From: Salipiger mangrovisoli
GTDB lineage: Bacteria > Pseudomonadota > Alphaproteobacteria > Rhodobacterales > Rhodobacteraceae
Direction of reading: 5' to 3'
Assembly (NCBI RefSeq): GCF_015223355.1
Contig: NZ_JADFFK010000002.1
Coordinates: 62,001 to 126,000, forward strand
Length of the DNA stretch: 64,000 nucleotides
Part shown: in pieces, positions 9,301 to 18,711 of the stretch
Position numbering within the stretch: position 1 is the stretch's first letter
How the letters are laid out: every line of letters starts with the position of its first letter
Translations under genes and position numbers: made by a program
The notes under the pieces: generated by a model
What the model was told of the DNA's origin: nothing
What the model saw: only the letters and a program-made list of their open reading frames with translations
Database searches by the model: none

Positions 9301-10173
9301 ATGGCGATCTACAACCTTGGGTCCATCAACGCGGACATGACCTACCGCGTGCCACATCTCCTGGCCCCGGGCGAGACGCTGGCGACCAGCTCGCTGACCC
9401 GCGGACTGGGCGGCAAGGGCGCCAACATGTCGGTGGCGGCGGCGCGGGCCGGGGCGCAGGTGCGCCATCTCGGTGCGGTCGGCGAGGACGGGCGCTGGGC
9501 GATCGAGCGGCTCACCGAATACGGGGTCGACACGCGGCAGATCGCCGTTCTGCCCGAGGCCACCGGCCATGCGATCATCATGCTCGACGCCGCGGCCGAG
9601 AACTGCATCCTGATCTATCCCGGCGCCAACCGGGCGCTTTCCGTGGAGCGCATCGAGGCCGGGCTGGCCGAGGCCGCGCCCGAGGATATCTTCGTTTTCC
9701 AGAACGAGACCAACGCGCAGCGCGAGGCCGCGGAACTGGCCTCGGCGCGCGGGCTGCGCGTGGCCTATGCCGCGGCGCCCTTCGACGCCGACGCGGTGAC
9801 GCTGGTGCTGCCGCTGCTCGACCTGCTGGTGCTGAACGAGGTCGAGGCCGCGCAGCTCGAGCGCGCCACCGGGCAGGGCATCGACACCATCCCGGTGCGC
9901 GACGTGGTGGTCACGCTCGGCGCGCGCGGCTGCCGCTGGATCAACACCGACGCCGGCGAGAGCCGCGCCTTTGCCGCGCTGCCGGTGACCCCGGTGGACA
10001 CCACCGGTGCGGGCGACACGTTCACCGGCTATCTGCTGGCCGGACTCGACCGTGGCCTGCCGATGCCGACCTCGATCGAGATGGCGCAGCGTGCCGCGGC
10101 GATCATGGTCACCCGGCAGGGCACCGCCGACGTCATTCCCGATCTCAAGGATGTCACCGAGCACCGTTTCTGA
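9301..10173 (+). CDS. PfkB-family carbohydrate kinase, ribokinase-like
   Basis: This 290-residue protein phosphorylates a sugar, most likely ribose or a related pentose. The N-terminal LGSINADMTY, the substrate-binding GGKGANMSVAAAR and the PfkB signature with catalytic base VDTTGAGDTFTG are present, as is the VLNEVEA turn typical of ribokinase. I chose ATG 9301; an in-frame ATG at 9286 lies in a dispersed intergenic repeat and is probably not used. No sugar transporter or regulator is adjacent, so the substrate is uncertain. Confidence 0.9.
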   Translation: MAIYNLGSINADMTYRVPHLLAPGETLATSSLTRGLGGKGANMSVAAARAGAQVRHLGAVGEDGRWAIERLTEYGVDTRQIAVLPEATGHAIIMLDAAAENCILIYPGANRALSVERIEAGLAEAAPEDIFVFQNETNAQREAAELASARGLRVAYAAAPFDADAVTLVLPLLDLLVLNEVEAAQLERATGQGIDTIPVRDVVVTLGARGCRWINTDAGESRAFAALPVTPVDTTGAGDTFTGYLLAGLDRGLPMPTSIEMAQRAAAIMVTRQGTADVIPDLKDVTEHRF

Positions 10174-10197
10174 GCGGCCCGCGGCCGTCGTCCGGGG

Positions 10198-10842
10198 TCA
10201 GCCCCCGGCGAAGGCCGCCGCGCTGCCCCAGAGCGCCCGCACCCGCGTGTCGCGGCCGCAGGCCTCGCGGTAGCGCTTGTAGGCCGTGGATTGCCGCAGC
10301 GGTCCGAACCGGGTCAGCACGAGGTTGCTGCCCTTGTAGTAATCCTGATGATAGCTCTCGGCCGGCCAGAACCGCCCGGCCTGAAGCACCGGCGTGACGA
10401 TCTTCTGCCCCAGGGCCACCTGCGCCTGGGCCTTTGCCGCCTCGGCGGCGCGCTTCTGCACCGGACCATTGGCGAAGATCGCCGTGCGGTAGCTGTCGCC
10501 GCGGTCGCAGAATTGCCCGCCGGCGTCGGTCGGATCGATCGATCGGAAGAACAGCGCGTAGAGTTCCTCGGCCGTGATGCGGCTGTCGTCATAGAGGATC
10601 CGCACCGCCTCGTAGTGGCCGGTGCCGCCGCGGCTCACCTGCTTGTAGGTGGGAGCCTGGAGCGTGCCGCCGGTGTAGCCGGAAATCACCTCGCGCACCC
10701 CGCGCACCTTCTCGAAATCGGCCTCGACACACCAGAAGCAGCCGCCCGCAACTATGATCTCCCGCGTTTCGGCATGCGCAGCGGGGGCCGTGGATTGCAT
10801 CGCGATCAGGGTCGAAACCAGCGCAGTGACCAGCCACCTCAT
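10198..10842 (-). CDS. msrA: Periplasmic peptide-methionine (S)-S-oxide reductase MsrA
   Basis: MsrA reduces methionine-S-sulfoxide in damaged proteins. The active-site motif GGCFWCVEADFEK is near residue 33, and GYTGG and the SYRTAIF and AESYHQDYY segments are intact. The first 24 residues (MRWLVTALV...APAAHA) form a Sec signal peptide with an AHA cleavage site, so this copy acts in the periplasm, whereas most MsrA are cytoplasmic. It converges with the sugar kinase. No msrB is adjacent. The C-terminal tail is alanine- and glycine-rich. Confidence 0.94.
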   Translation of the reverse strand: MRWLVTALVSTLIAMQSTAPAAHAETREIIVAGGCFWCVEADFEKVRGVREVISGYTGGTLQAPTYKQVSRGGTGHYEAVRILYDDSRITAEELYALFFRSIDPTDAGGQFCDRGDSYRTAIFANGPVQKRAAEAAKAQAQVALGQKIVTPVLQAGRFWPAESYHQDYYKGSNLVLTRFGPLRQSTAYKRYREACGRDTRVRALWGSAAAFAGG

Positions 10843-11209
10843 GTCTTTTCCCTCCTCCTCTCCTGTCGCTCCAGCCTGCGCCCCAGCGCTGCGCCGATCA
10901 ACGATTTTTCGAAGCGGGCCGGGTCCGGTGACGTGCCGAATTCAGGGTATCCCCCGCGCCCGAAGGCCGCGGCGGGGCGCGCTGCGAATAAATGCGAAAA
11001 AAGTTGCACGCGCCCGAAACTTCTCGCGGCTCGGTTGCGTGTCTCAAGCAATGTCGTGACGGCAGGGCGGTGTTGCTCCCGCCTGGACCATCGCGGCGGA
11101 AGGGTAACGAGTTTTGGCGGCCTGATCCGCAAGCGCACTACAGGTATTCTTAACGATTTGCCGCCATCTTCTTCGGAAGGCTTTTGCTGGCGGCGCGCGG
11201 AAGGGCCGG
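10843..11209. other. Intergenic region without recognised gene
   Basis: The first 370 bases of the 550-base gap between msrA and the DUF1810 gene hold no frame with convincing protein features and no tRNA-like fold. The remainder contains a weak small frame and a long hairpin, listed separately. A promoter for msrA on the minus strand is expected here but none stands out. Confidence 0.5.
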
Positions 11210-11377
11210 TTGATTAAAGACGGCGGCCATGTGCAGCCGAAGAAAGACAAGAATTGCACCGAAGACGACTGGCGAAGCCTCGTGCGGGGATGCCATGGAA
11301 ACCGGCGGTGCACAGAAGCTAGGGCGCGCTTGCGTATCCCCACCTCGGCGTGCCCTGGGCCGCCTCCGGTGTCGTGA
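11210..11377 (+). CDS. Possible small protein (55 residues), unrecognised
   Basis: A TTG-started frame follows a GGAAGGG ribosome-binding sequence and encodes a charged, cysteine-containing peptide with KDGGHVQPKKDKNCTEDDW and RGCHGNRRCTEARARLR. The composition looks protein-like, and a 12-base-pair hairpin begins at its last codons. I do not recognise the family. It could equally be the tail of a decayed gene or chance; the proline-rich last 15 residues argue against a fully natural C-terminus. Confidence 0.25.
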   Translation: MIKDGGHVQPKKDKNCTEDDWRSLVRGCHGNRRCTEARARLRIPTSACPGPPPVS

Positions 11378-11388
11378 CCGGAGGCGGC
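11359..11388 (+). terminator. Twelve-base-pair intergenic hairpin
   Basis: GCCGCCTCCGGT (11359-11370) pairs perfectly with ACCGGAGGCGGC (11377-11388) over a six-base loop, followed by GATTT on the plus strand. It sits four bases beyond the stop of the minus-strand DUF1810 gene, so it could end transcripts from either side, although neither T tract is strong. Confidence 0.55.
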
Positions 11389-11392
11389 GATT

Positions 11393-11821
11393 TCATTCCG
11401 GCGCTCCCCTGTCCAGCGCCGCGCGGGTGAGCGGACAGCGGCTTCCTGCATACAGGCTTTCCAGAACCTCGGAGAACACCGCCGGCGCGCCCGGCACGGC
11501 TTCGAAGAGCGTCATGCAGGACCGCAGCTTGAGCGCATCGACCGGGCCGAGCATCTCCTCGGCGCTGCGCTCGGGATGCCGGAGCAGCCAGCCCGCCGCC
11601 TCGGTCAGCCGCGGCCCCAGGACCGGATGGGCGAGATAGGCGCGCGCCGCCTCGGCATCGTGCATTCCGAAATGTCGGGCGCGGGACGAACGTCCCAGGC
11701 TCTCGAGCTGGGGAAAGACCCACCAGATCCAATGCGACACCTTCTGGCCCGCCTGAAGTTCACGGCTGACCTGCGGCCAGATCCGCTCTTGCGCGTCGAG
11801 AAATTCCTGATGCTCCGCCAT
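11393..11821 (-). CDS. DUF1810 domain-containing protein
   Basis: This 142-residue protein belongs to the DUF1810 family of small bacterial proteins with no established activity. The family features visible are the N-terminal FLDAQ, HWIWWVFPQLESLGRSS, HFGMHDAEAARAYLAHPVLG and LRSCMTLFE. The start at 11821 (MAEHQEF) is preceded by AGGAGGTGG at good spacing; an in-frame ATG 18 bases further upstream would include that site and is less likely. It stands alone between argG and the 11 kb gap. Confidence 0.9.
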   Translation of the reverse strand: MAEHQEFLDAQERIWPQVSRELQAGQKVSHWIWWVFPQLESLGRSSRARHFGMHDAEAARAYLAHPVLGPRLTEAAGWLLRHPERSAEEMLGPVDALKLRSCMTLFEAVPGAPAVFSEVLESLYAGSRCPLTRAALDRGAPE

Positions 11822-11913
11822 GCCACCCACCTCCTGCATGCGCTTCAGGTAGCATGGCGCGGCCGCAAATCGATGGCATGGACCCGTCCGGGGGCGCGTC
11901 GCGGGTCTTTGGT

Positions 11914-11948
11914 AAAAAAATCCCCGCCGGAGGCTCTCCGGCGGGGAT
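11914..11948 (-). terminator. Intrinsic terminator of argG
   Basis: On the minus strand a 12-base-pair stem (11937-11948 with 11920-11931) with a five-base loop is followed by six or seven U residues. It lies 35 bases after the argG stop. Confidence 0.93.
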
Positions 11949-11983
11949 AAGGTGGGTCGTCGGGTTGCTGTCGGGACGGCGGC

Positions 11984-13204
<1,221 letters not shown>

Positions 13205-13336
13205 GGGCTTTCCCTCACGTATGAACTGGCCCCGCGCCTTACTGGGTTTTATCTCCGGTATCAAGGATCGGCCGTTGACCTATCGGCGTCATATGCTAGC
13301 GGTCGGCTAAGTAATTGGGAAACGGGTGGGGGTTCC

Positions 13337-14074
13337 ATGAAGGGTTGGCGCATTTTTCTGCATTCCCTGCGGATGGTGATCGACAATATCGGCACGGCGC
13401 TGCGGGTGTCGCTGGTTCTGTATCTCGTGCAGGTCGCAAGCCAGATCGCCACCTATCTCCATCCTTCGGACACCGGCGCGGACGGGATGCCGGTGCCGAT
13501 GATCGGCGTTCCGGCGCTCGCGCTCATGGTGCTGGCCGTGCTGGCGAGCCTGTGGATCGCCGTGGCCTGGCACCGCTTCGTGCTGACCGGCGAGGAGCCG
13601 CGCGGCTGGCTTCCGCAATGGCATGGCGGCGAAATCCTCGGTTATTTCGGCCGGTCGATCCTCATCGGGCTGGTGATCTTCCTGGGCATGATGGTCTCGG
13701 CCATCCCGGTTGCGCTTGTCGGCGCGGCCGTTCCGGGGCTCGCCCCGATCCTCGTCTTCGGCCTGGTGGGGCTGGGCGGCTACCTGTTCTTCCGGCTCGG
13801 GCTGATCCTGCCCGCCGCCGCGCTGGGCGAGAAGCTGACGCTGAAGCAGGCCTGGCGCGCCACCTCGGACGACGACGGCGCGGTGGTGACGCTGGCGCTG
13901 CTGGTGATCGGCGGCTCGCTGCTGGTCGAGCTTCCGGCGCTGATCGACGACAGCGCGGGCTCGATCGTCAACCTGGTCTACGGCCTGGTGATCAATTGGT
14001 TCGCGACGATGATCGGGATTTCGGTGCTGACCTCGCTCTATGGCCATTTCGTCGAGAAGCGCCCTCTCGGCTGA
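13337..14074 (+). CDS. Multi-pass membrane protein of unknown function
   Basis: This 245-residue protein has about six hydrophobic segments: around 15-40 (a weaker one), 50-70, 95-125, 128-155, 175-200 and 210-230. A charged loop EEPRGWLPQWHGGE and ASDD-type motif TSDDDGAV lie between them. The end is cytoplasmic-looking (FVEKRPLG). The ATG at 13337 follows GGTGGGGG. It diverges from argG across 130 bases and precedes ilvA by 59 bases. I recognise no catalytic motif; many Rhodobacteraceae have similar unnamed membrane proteins. Confidence 0.8.
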   Translation: MKGWRIFLHSLRMVIDNIGTALRVSLVLYLVQVASQIATYLHPSDTGADGMPVPMIGVPALALMVLAVLASLWIAVAWHRFVLTGEEPRGWLPQWHGGEILGYFGRSILIGLVIFLGMMVSAIPVALVGAAVPGLAPILVFGLVGLGGYLFFRLGLILPAAALGEKLTLKQAWRATSDDDGAVVTLALLVIGGSLLVELPALIDDSAGSIVNLVYGLVINWFATMIGISVLTSLYGHFVEKRPLG

Positions 14075-14133
14075 GTCCCGCCGCGTTTGCATCGGCCTTG
14101 CGCAAAGCGCGCCGATGCGCCACAGCCTAGGGC

Positions 14134-15360
14134 ATGGATGATTTTCTCGCTCACGCCCGCGCCGCCACTCAGGAAATGCGCTCGGTCTTTCCCGAGACGC
14201 CGCTTCTGCGCAACGATCACCTCTCGGCGATCTTCGGCGCCGAGATTTGGCTCAAGCGCGAGGACCTGAGCCCGGTGCGCAGCTACAAGCTGCGCGGTGC
14301 CTTCAACGCCATGCGCAAACGTCCGGAAGCCGCGGTTTTCGTCGCGGCGAGCGCCGGCAACCACGCGCAGGGCGTGGCCTACATGTGCCGCCAGTTCGAC
14401 AAGACCGGGGTGATCTTCATGCCGGTGACCACGCCGCAGCAGAAGATCCAGAAGACCCGGATGTTCGGCGGCGCAAACGTCGAGATCCGTCTGATCGGGG
14501 ACTATTTCGACGAATGCCTGACCGCCGCGCAGGCCTATTGCGCCGAGATCGGCGGGCATTTCCTGTCGCCCTTCGACGACGAGGACGTGATCGAGGGGCA
14601 GGCCACGGTGGCGGTCGAGATCGAAACGCAGCTTGGCCGAGTGCCGGATCACCTGGTGATCCCGGTGGGCGGCGGCGGGCTCGGCTCGGGGCTGCTCAGC
14701 TATTTCGGCACGGATACCAATTATACCTTCGTCGAGCCGCAAGGCGGGGCCTGCCTGCGCGCGGCGCTGGAAGCGGGCAAGCCGGTGACGCTGCCTGCGG
14801 TCAACAATTTCGCCGATGGCGCGGCCGTGGCGCGGATCGGGGCGAAGACCTTCGAGGTGCTGAAGGGGGTTGGCCTCGCCAACACGTTGGCGATCAACGA
14901 AGACCGGCTTTGCACCACCATGCTCGAGATGCTGAACGTCGAGGGCGTGGTTCTGGAGCCCGCCGGGGCGCTGTCGATCGATGCGCTGAAGGACCTCGGC
15001 CAGTCGATCCGCGGCAAGACCGTGGTCTGCATCACCTCGGGCGGCAACTTCGATTTCGAGCGGCTGCCGGAGGTGAAGGAACGCGCGCAGCGCTACTCGG
15101 GGGTGAAGAAGTACTTCATCCTGCGCCTGCCGCAGCGTCCCGGTGCGCTGAAGGACTTCCTGAATTTCCTCGGGCCGGAGGATGATATCGCCCGCTTCGA
15201 GTACCTGAAGAAATCGGCGCGCAACTTCGGTTCGGTGCTGATCGGGATCGAGACGGCGAATCCGGCGAATTTCGACCGGCTGTTCGGCGATCTCGACGCG
15301 CATGGCTATGCCTATCGCGACATCACCGACGACGAGGTCCTGGCGCAGTTCGTGATCTGA
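14134..15360 (+). CDS. ilvA: Threonine ammonia-lyase (threonine dehydratase)
   Basis: A PLP enzyme that converts threonine to 2-oxobutanoate, the first step to isoleucine. The PLP lysine lies in PVRSYKLRGAFNAM near residue 54, the phosphate-binding loop is VGGGGLGSGL near 180, and SAGNHAQGVAY is conserved. Residues from about 325 form one ACT-like regulatory domain (KYFILRLPQRPGALKDF), so this 408-residue form is the short type with a single ACT domain. It converges with the Hpt gene, and a 13-base-pair hairpin follows the stop. Confidence 0.95.
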   Translation: MDDFLAHARAATQEMRSVFPETPLLRNDHLSAIFGAEIWLKREDLSPVRSYKLRGAFNAMRKRPEAAVFVAASAGNHAQGVAYMCRQFDKTGVIFMPVTTPQQKIQKTRMFGGANVEIRLIGDYFDECLTAAQAYCAEIGGHFLSPFDDEDVIEGQATVAVEIETQLGRVPDHLVIPVGGGGLGSGLLSYFGTDTNYTFVEPQGGACLRAALEAGKPVTLPAVNNFADGAAVARIGAKTFEVLKGVGLANTLAINEDRLCTTMLEMLNVEGVVLEPAGALSIDALKDLGQSIRGKTVVCITSGGNFDFERLPEVKERAQRYSGVKKYFILRLPQRPGALKDFLNFLGPEDDIARFEYLKKSARNFGSVLIGIETANPANFDRLFGDLDAHGYAYRDITDDEVLAQFVI

Positions 15361-15363
15361 ACA

Positions 15364-15397
15364 GGGCCGTGCCGGGCGATATCCCCCGGTGCGGCCC
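15364..15397 (+). terminator. Hairpin between convergent ilvA and Hpt genes
   Basis: GGGCCGTGCCGGG (15364-15376) pairs with CCCGGTGCGGCCC (15385-15397) with two G-U wobbles in the plus-strand RNA. On the minus strand these become mismatches, so it favours ilvA. It lacks a T tract. Confidence 0.5.
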
Positions 15398-15408
15398 CTG
15401 ATCCATGC

Positions 15409-15804
15409 TCAGGCCGCGCGCAGCCGCGGCAGCTGATCAAGAAATTCCTGCCGCGAGCGGGCATAGCAGCTGCACAGCATCTCGGGGTCGAGCGGTGCCC
15501 CGAGCCCGGCGCTGATCGCCAGTTCGCCCGCCTCGCAGAGTGTCGAGAGCCGGGAAAACCCCAGGTTCAGAGTACTGCCCTTGAGAAAATGCAGCTGTTC
15601 GGACAGCGCGTGCCGATCGGTGGCGCAGCCCGGCAGTCGATCCAGCGTGGCCTGCACTTCGGTCAGGAAAAGCGCGACGACCTCGTCAAAATCCTCGGCC
15701 CCGATTTCCGCGCGCAGGTCGGACACCCGTTGCCAGTCGATCAGCGGGCCGCCGGGATCCGGGTAAAGGACGGGCTGCGCGGACGAGGGCGGGGTTTCGG
15801 TCAT
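15409..15804 (-). CDS. Histidine phosphotransfer (Hpt) domain protein
   Basis: This 131-residue protein is a stand-alone Hpt domain, relaying phosphoryl groups between a histidine kinase and response regulators. The phosphorylatable histidine sits in the signature LSEQLHFLKGSTLNLGF near residue 72, followed by the helix LSTLCEAGELA. The N-terminal 22 residues are Pro-rich and disordered-looking. It is divergently paired with a response regulator-phosphatase gene at 15957, which suggests that regulator is its phosphate partner. No cognate kinase is in the window. Confidence 0.9.
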   Translation of the reverse strand: MTETPPSSAQPVLYPDPGGPLIDWQRVSDLRAEIGAEDFDEVVALFLTEVQATLDRLPGCATDRHALSEQLHFLKGSTLNLGFSRLSTLCEAGELAISAGLGAPLDPEMLCSCYARSRQEFLDQLPRLRAA

Positions 15805-15956
15805 CGGGATACCTCCTGCCCGCAGTGTCTCAGGAAAGTCTGAACGAAGCCTTTCGGCCGGTCCGACCGGGGCTGGACCGCTGCCGGGCGAAAGCGGCCA
15901 TTAACGCCGGGGGTCTATTCTGCCGTCCTGTCACACACGGCTTGAAAGGATGCGGG

Positions 15957-17195
15957 GTGGTCCCGAACACGGCGGAAAGTTTCGATCCGAAATGGGGGCA
16001 GGTGCCGCTCCGGCGGGTGCTGGTGGTGGATGACAGCCCGTTGCAGCTGAAGATCCTTTCTTCCATGCTCCAGCGCTGGGGGCTCGAGGTGCAGCAGGCC
16101 CAGAGCGGTGCCGAGGCGCTTCGGCTCTGCGACGAGATGCGCCCCGACGCGGTGCTTTCGGACTGGATGATGCCGGGCATGGACGGGCTGGAATTCTGCC
16201 GCCTGTTCCGCGCCCAATGCGGCGACCGCTACGGCTATTTCATCCTGCTGACCAGCAAGAGCGACAAGGCCGAGATCGCGCGCGGGCTGGATGCGGGGGC
16301 GGATGATTTCCTTACCAAGCCGGTGAACGCCGGCGAGCTGCGGGCGCGGATCAACGCGGGGGCACGGATCGTGCAGATGCAGCGCCAGCTTTCGGCGACG
16401 CTCGGGCGGTTGCAGGCGGCCTATGACGCGGTGGACCGCGACCTGCAACAGGCCCGCACCATCCAGCAGGCACTGGTGCCGCGCCGCAGCCGCCGCATCG
16501 GCAGCTCGCAGGTGAGCCTTCTGCTCAAGCCCTGCGGCCATGTCGGCGGTGACCTGGTGGGCAGCTTCTCGCATTGCGAGCGCAGCGTCGGCGTGTTCAG
16601 CATCGATGTCTCGGGCCATGGCATCACCTCGGCGCTCATGACCGCGCGCATCGCCGGGCTGCTGGGGGGGGACTTTCCGGATCAGAACATCGCGCTCGAG
16701 CGTATCGTTCACGGCACGCTTTTCCGCCCGCCCGACGAGGTGGCGCGCCGGCTCAACGAACGGCTGGCCGCCGATCCGGGCGTCGCGGAATACCTGACGA
16801 TGGCCTATGCGGTGGCCGATCTCGATTCCGGCAGGGTCGAGCTGGTGCAGGCGGGCCATCCGCCGCCGCTGCTGCTGCGCGCGGGCGGCGGCAGCGAATT
16901 CATCGGGCAGGGGGGGCTGCCGGTGGGGTTGGTTCCCGGTGCGCGCTACGAGCGGCTGCGCCTGCAGATGCGGCCGGGTGACCGGCTGCTGCTCTATTCC
17001 GACGGGTTCACCGAGGCGTTGCTGCCCGATGGCACGCAACTCGACCTGGCCGGGCTGCGCGCGCTGGCCACCGAGGTGCAGGGGCAGGGCACCGAGTATC
17101 TCGACGACCTTTACTGGCGGCTGACCCAGCGCACGCGCAGCGGCCGGCGCCTCGAAGACGACGTCTCGGCCGCCCTGCTGGAGCTTGGCGGCTGA
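15957..17195 (+). CDS. Response regulator with PP2C-type (SpoIIE/RsbU-like) serine phosphatase output domain
   Basis: An N-terminal receiver domain (about residues 15-135) has the acidic pair VLVVDDSP, the phosphoacceptor aspartate in VLSDWMMPG and the lysine in FLTKPVN. A coiled-coil linker (about 140-180, LSATLGRLQAAYDAV) leads to a SpoIIE-type phosphatase (about 190-412) with GDLVGSF, IDVSGHGI, LVQAGHPPPLL and LYSDGFTEA. Such proteins dephosphorylate anti-sigma-factor antagonists in partner-switching pathways, but no antagonist or anti-sigma gene is adjacent. I chose GTG 15957 (AAAGGA six bases upstream), giving 412 residues; an ATG 44 codons upstream lies in a frame that overlaps the Hpt promoter region. 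Confidence 0.9.
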   Translation: MVPNTAESFDPKWGQVPLRRVLVVDDSPLQLKILSSMLQRWGLEVQQAQSGAEALRLCDEMRPDAVLSDWMMPGMDGLEFCRLFRAQCGDRYGYFILLTSKSDKAEIARGLDAGADDFLTKPVNAGELRARINAGARIVQMQRQLSATLGRLQAAYDAVDRDLQQARTIQQALVPRRSRRIGSSQVSLLLKPCGHVGGDLVGSFSHCERSVGVFSIDVSGHGITSALMTARIAGLLGGDFPDQNIALERIVHGTLFRPPDEVARRLNERLAADPGVAEYLTMAYAVADLDSGRVELVQAGHPPPLLLRAGGGSEFIGQGGLPVGLVPGARYERLRLQMRPGDRLLLYSDGFTEALLPDGTQLDLAGLRALATEVQGQGTEYLDDLYWRLTQRTRSGRRLEDDVSAALLELGG

Positions 17196-17201
17196 GACGG
17201 T

Positions 17202-17639
17202 TCAGCGCAGGAGGCGGCGCAGGAAGTCGCGGTCGCCGGGATTGCCGAGCAGTTCCGAGGCCAGCTCGGGGTCCATCCACACCGCCTGGTGCCCCGGCTC
17301 GCTCGGCGCGCCAAGCGGGCGCACCGGGCGGGCGGCGTAGATGATGCAGAGCTTCTCTGCCCAGAGGTCGTATTCGGGCATGTAGGTGAAGCGGCGGAAG
17401 GCACCAAGCCGGCGCGGCGCGTCGATCTTCCAGCCGGTTTCCTCGAAAACCTCGCGGTGCAGCGCGGCGAGGGGAGACTCACCCGCGTCGATGCCGCCGC
17501 CGGGCAACTGGTACTCGGGCCAGGGTTCCGCCTGATGGGTGACCAGGACCGCGCCGTTTCGTGGCAGGATTGCATAGGCTCCGGGACGCAGGGTGTACCG
17601 ACGCCCGGATTCGGGCGGTTCGCCGTATCTTGCAGTCAT
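17202..17639 (-). CDS. NUDIX hydrolase
   Basis: This 145-residue NUDIX protein hydrolyses an unknown nucleoside diphosphate derivative. The Nudix box is GGGIDAGESPLAALHREVFEETG divided across residues 45-68, with the usual REVFEETG end. The ATG at 17639 is preceded by AAGGGGGA; further upstream in-frame codons would read into the hslO promoter. It ends six bases from the convergent response-regulator gene. The substrate cannot be told from sequence. Confidence 0.9.
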   Translation of the reverse strand: MTARYGEPPESGRRYTLRPGAYAILPRNGAVLVTHQAEPWPEYQLPGGGIDAGESPLAALHREVFEETGWKIDAPRRLGAFRRFTYMPEYDLWAEKLCIIYAARPVRPLGAPSEPGHQAVWMDPELASELLGNPGDRDFLRRLLR

Positions 17640-17715
17640 CGGTCCCCCTTGGTTCCCGTGGTCTTGCTGCTTATATGGGGCCGATATGCCAAGATCCGGC
17701 AGATAAGGAAACCCC

Positions 17716-18711
17716 ATGACCATCGGCAGCAAACTCGCCTGGGACGATACCGTCCTTCCATTTCAATTGGACAACGCCGACATCCGGGGCCGCGTGGCGC
17801 GGCTCGACGGGGTGCTGAACGGGGTCCTCAGTCAACACGACTATCCCGAGCCGGTCGAGGCGCTGATCGCGGAGATGACTCTGCTGACCGCGCTGATCGG
17901 CCAGACCATGAAGCTGCGCTGGAAGCTGTCGCTGCAGGTGCAGACCCGCGGCGCGCTGCGCATGATCGCGACCGACTACTTCGCCCCCACGAAAGAGGGC
18001 GAGCCGGCCCGCCTGCGCGCCTATGCCAGCTTCGACCGCGACCAGGTCACCGACGCCCCGGCCTACGACCAGCTCGAGGACGGCTATTTCGCCGTGCTCA
18101 TCGACCAGGGCAAGGGCACGACGCCGTACCAGGGCATCACCCCGCTGGCAGGCGGTCAGTTGGCGCGCTGCGCGGAAAGCTACTTTGCCCAGTCCGAACA
18201 GATCCCGACCCGCTTCATGCTCAACTTCGGCAACGTGCCGCAGGCGGATGGCAGCTCGCACTGGCGGGCCGGCGGCGTGATGCTTCAGCACATGCCGAAA
18301 GCCTCGCCCTTCGCCAAGCCGCAGGTCGACGGCGAAGGCGGCAGCGGCGAGAACGGCGTGCTGCGCCCCGAGGATCTGCTCGGCGACACGGATGACGGTG
18401 AGAACTGGCGCCGCGTGAACTTCCACCTCGACACGGTGGACGAATTGGAGCTGATCGGCCCGGATCTCGCGCCGACCGACCTCTTGGTGCGGCTCTATCA
18501 CGAGGAAAACCCGCGGGTGTTCGACGCCCAGCCGGTGCGTTTCGGCTGCACTTGCTCGGAAGATCGCGTGCGCCAGTCGCTGTCGATCTACTCGGCGCGG
18601 GACATCGAGAAGATGACCACCGAGGACGGCAAGGTCACCGCAGACTGCCAGTTCTGCGGCGCGCATTACGAACTCGACCCGGAGTCGGTCGGGTTCGAGG
18701 CCAAGAAGTGA
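17716..18711 (+). CDS. hslO: Redox-regulated chaperone Hsp33
   Basis: Hsp33 holds unfolding proteins under oxidative stress and switches on when its four zinc-binding cysteines oxidise. The 331-residue protein has the N-terminal binding core with LTALIGQTMKLRWKLSLQVQ split over residues 57-76 and the C-terminal zinc switch GCTCSEDRV and CQFCGAHYE, giving CxC and CxxC. Length is slightly greater than the usual 290-300 because of a Gly/Glu-rich insert (DGEGGSGENG) near residue 205. The last four bases overlap the start of the CoA pyrophosphatase gene. Confidence 0.96.
   Translation: MTIGSKLAWDDTVLPFQLDNADIRGRVARLDGVLNGVLSQHDYPEPVEALIAEMTLLTALIGQTMKLRWKLSLQVQTRGALRMIATDYFAPTKEGEPARLRAYASFDRDQVTDAPAYDQLEDGYFAVLIDQGKGTTPYQGITPLAGGQLARCAESYFAQSEQIPTRFMLNFGNVPQADGSSHWRAGGVMLQHMPKASPFAKPQVDGEGGSGENGVLRPEDLLGDTDDGENWRRVNFHLDTVDELELIGPDLAPTDLLVRLYHEENPRVFDAQPVRFGCTCSEDRVRQSLSIYSARDIEKMTTEDGKVTADCQFCGAHYELDPESVGFEAKK

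Noticed and set aside
10843-11392. tRNA or small structured RNA in the 550-base gap
   Set aside because: No cloverleaf or conserved loop sequence could be read; only one hairpin and a weak frame are present.
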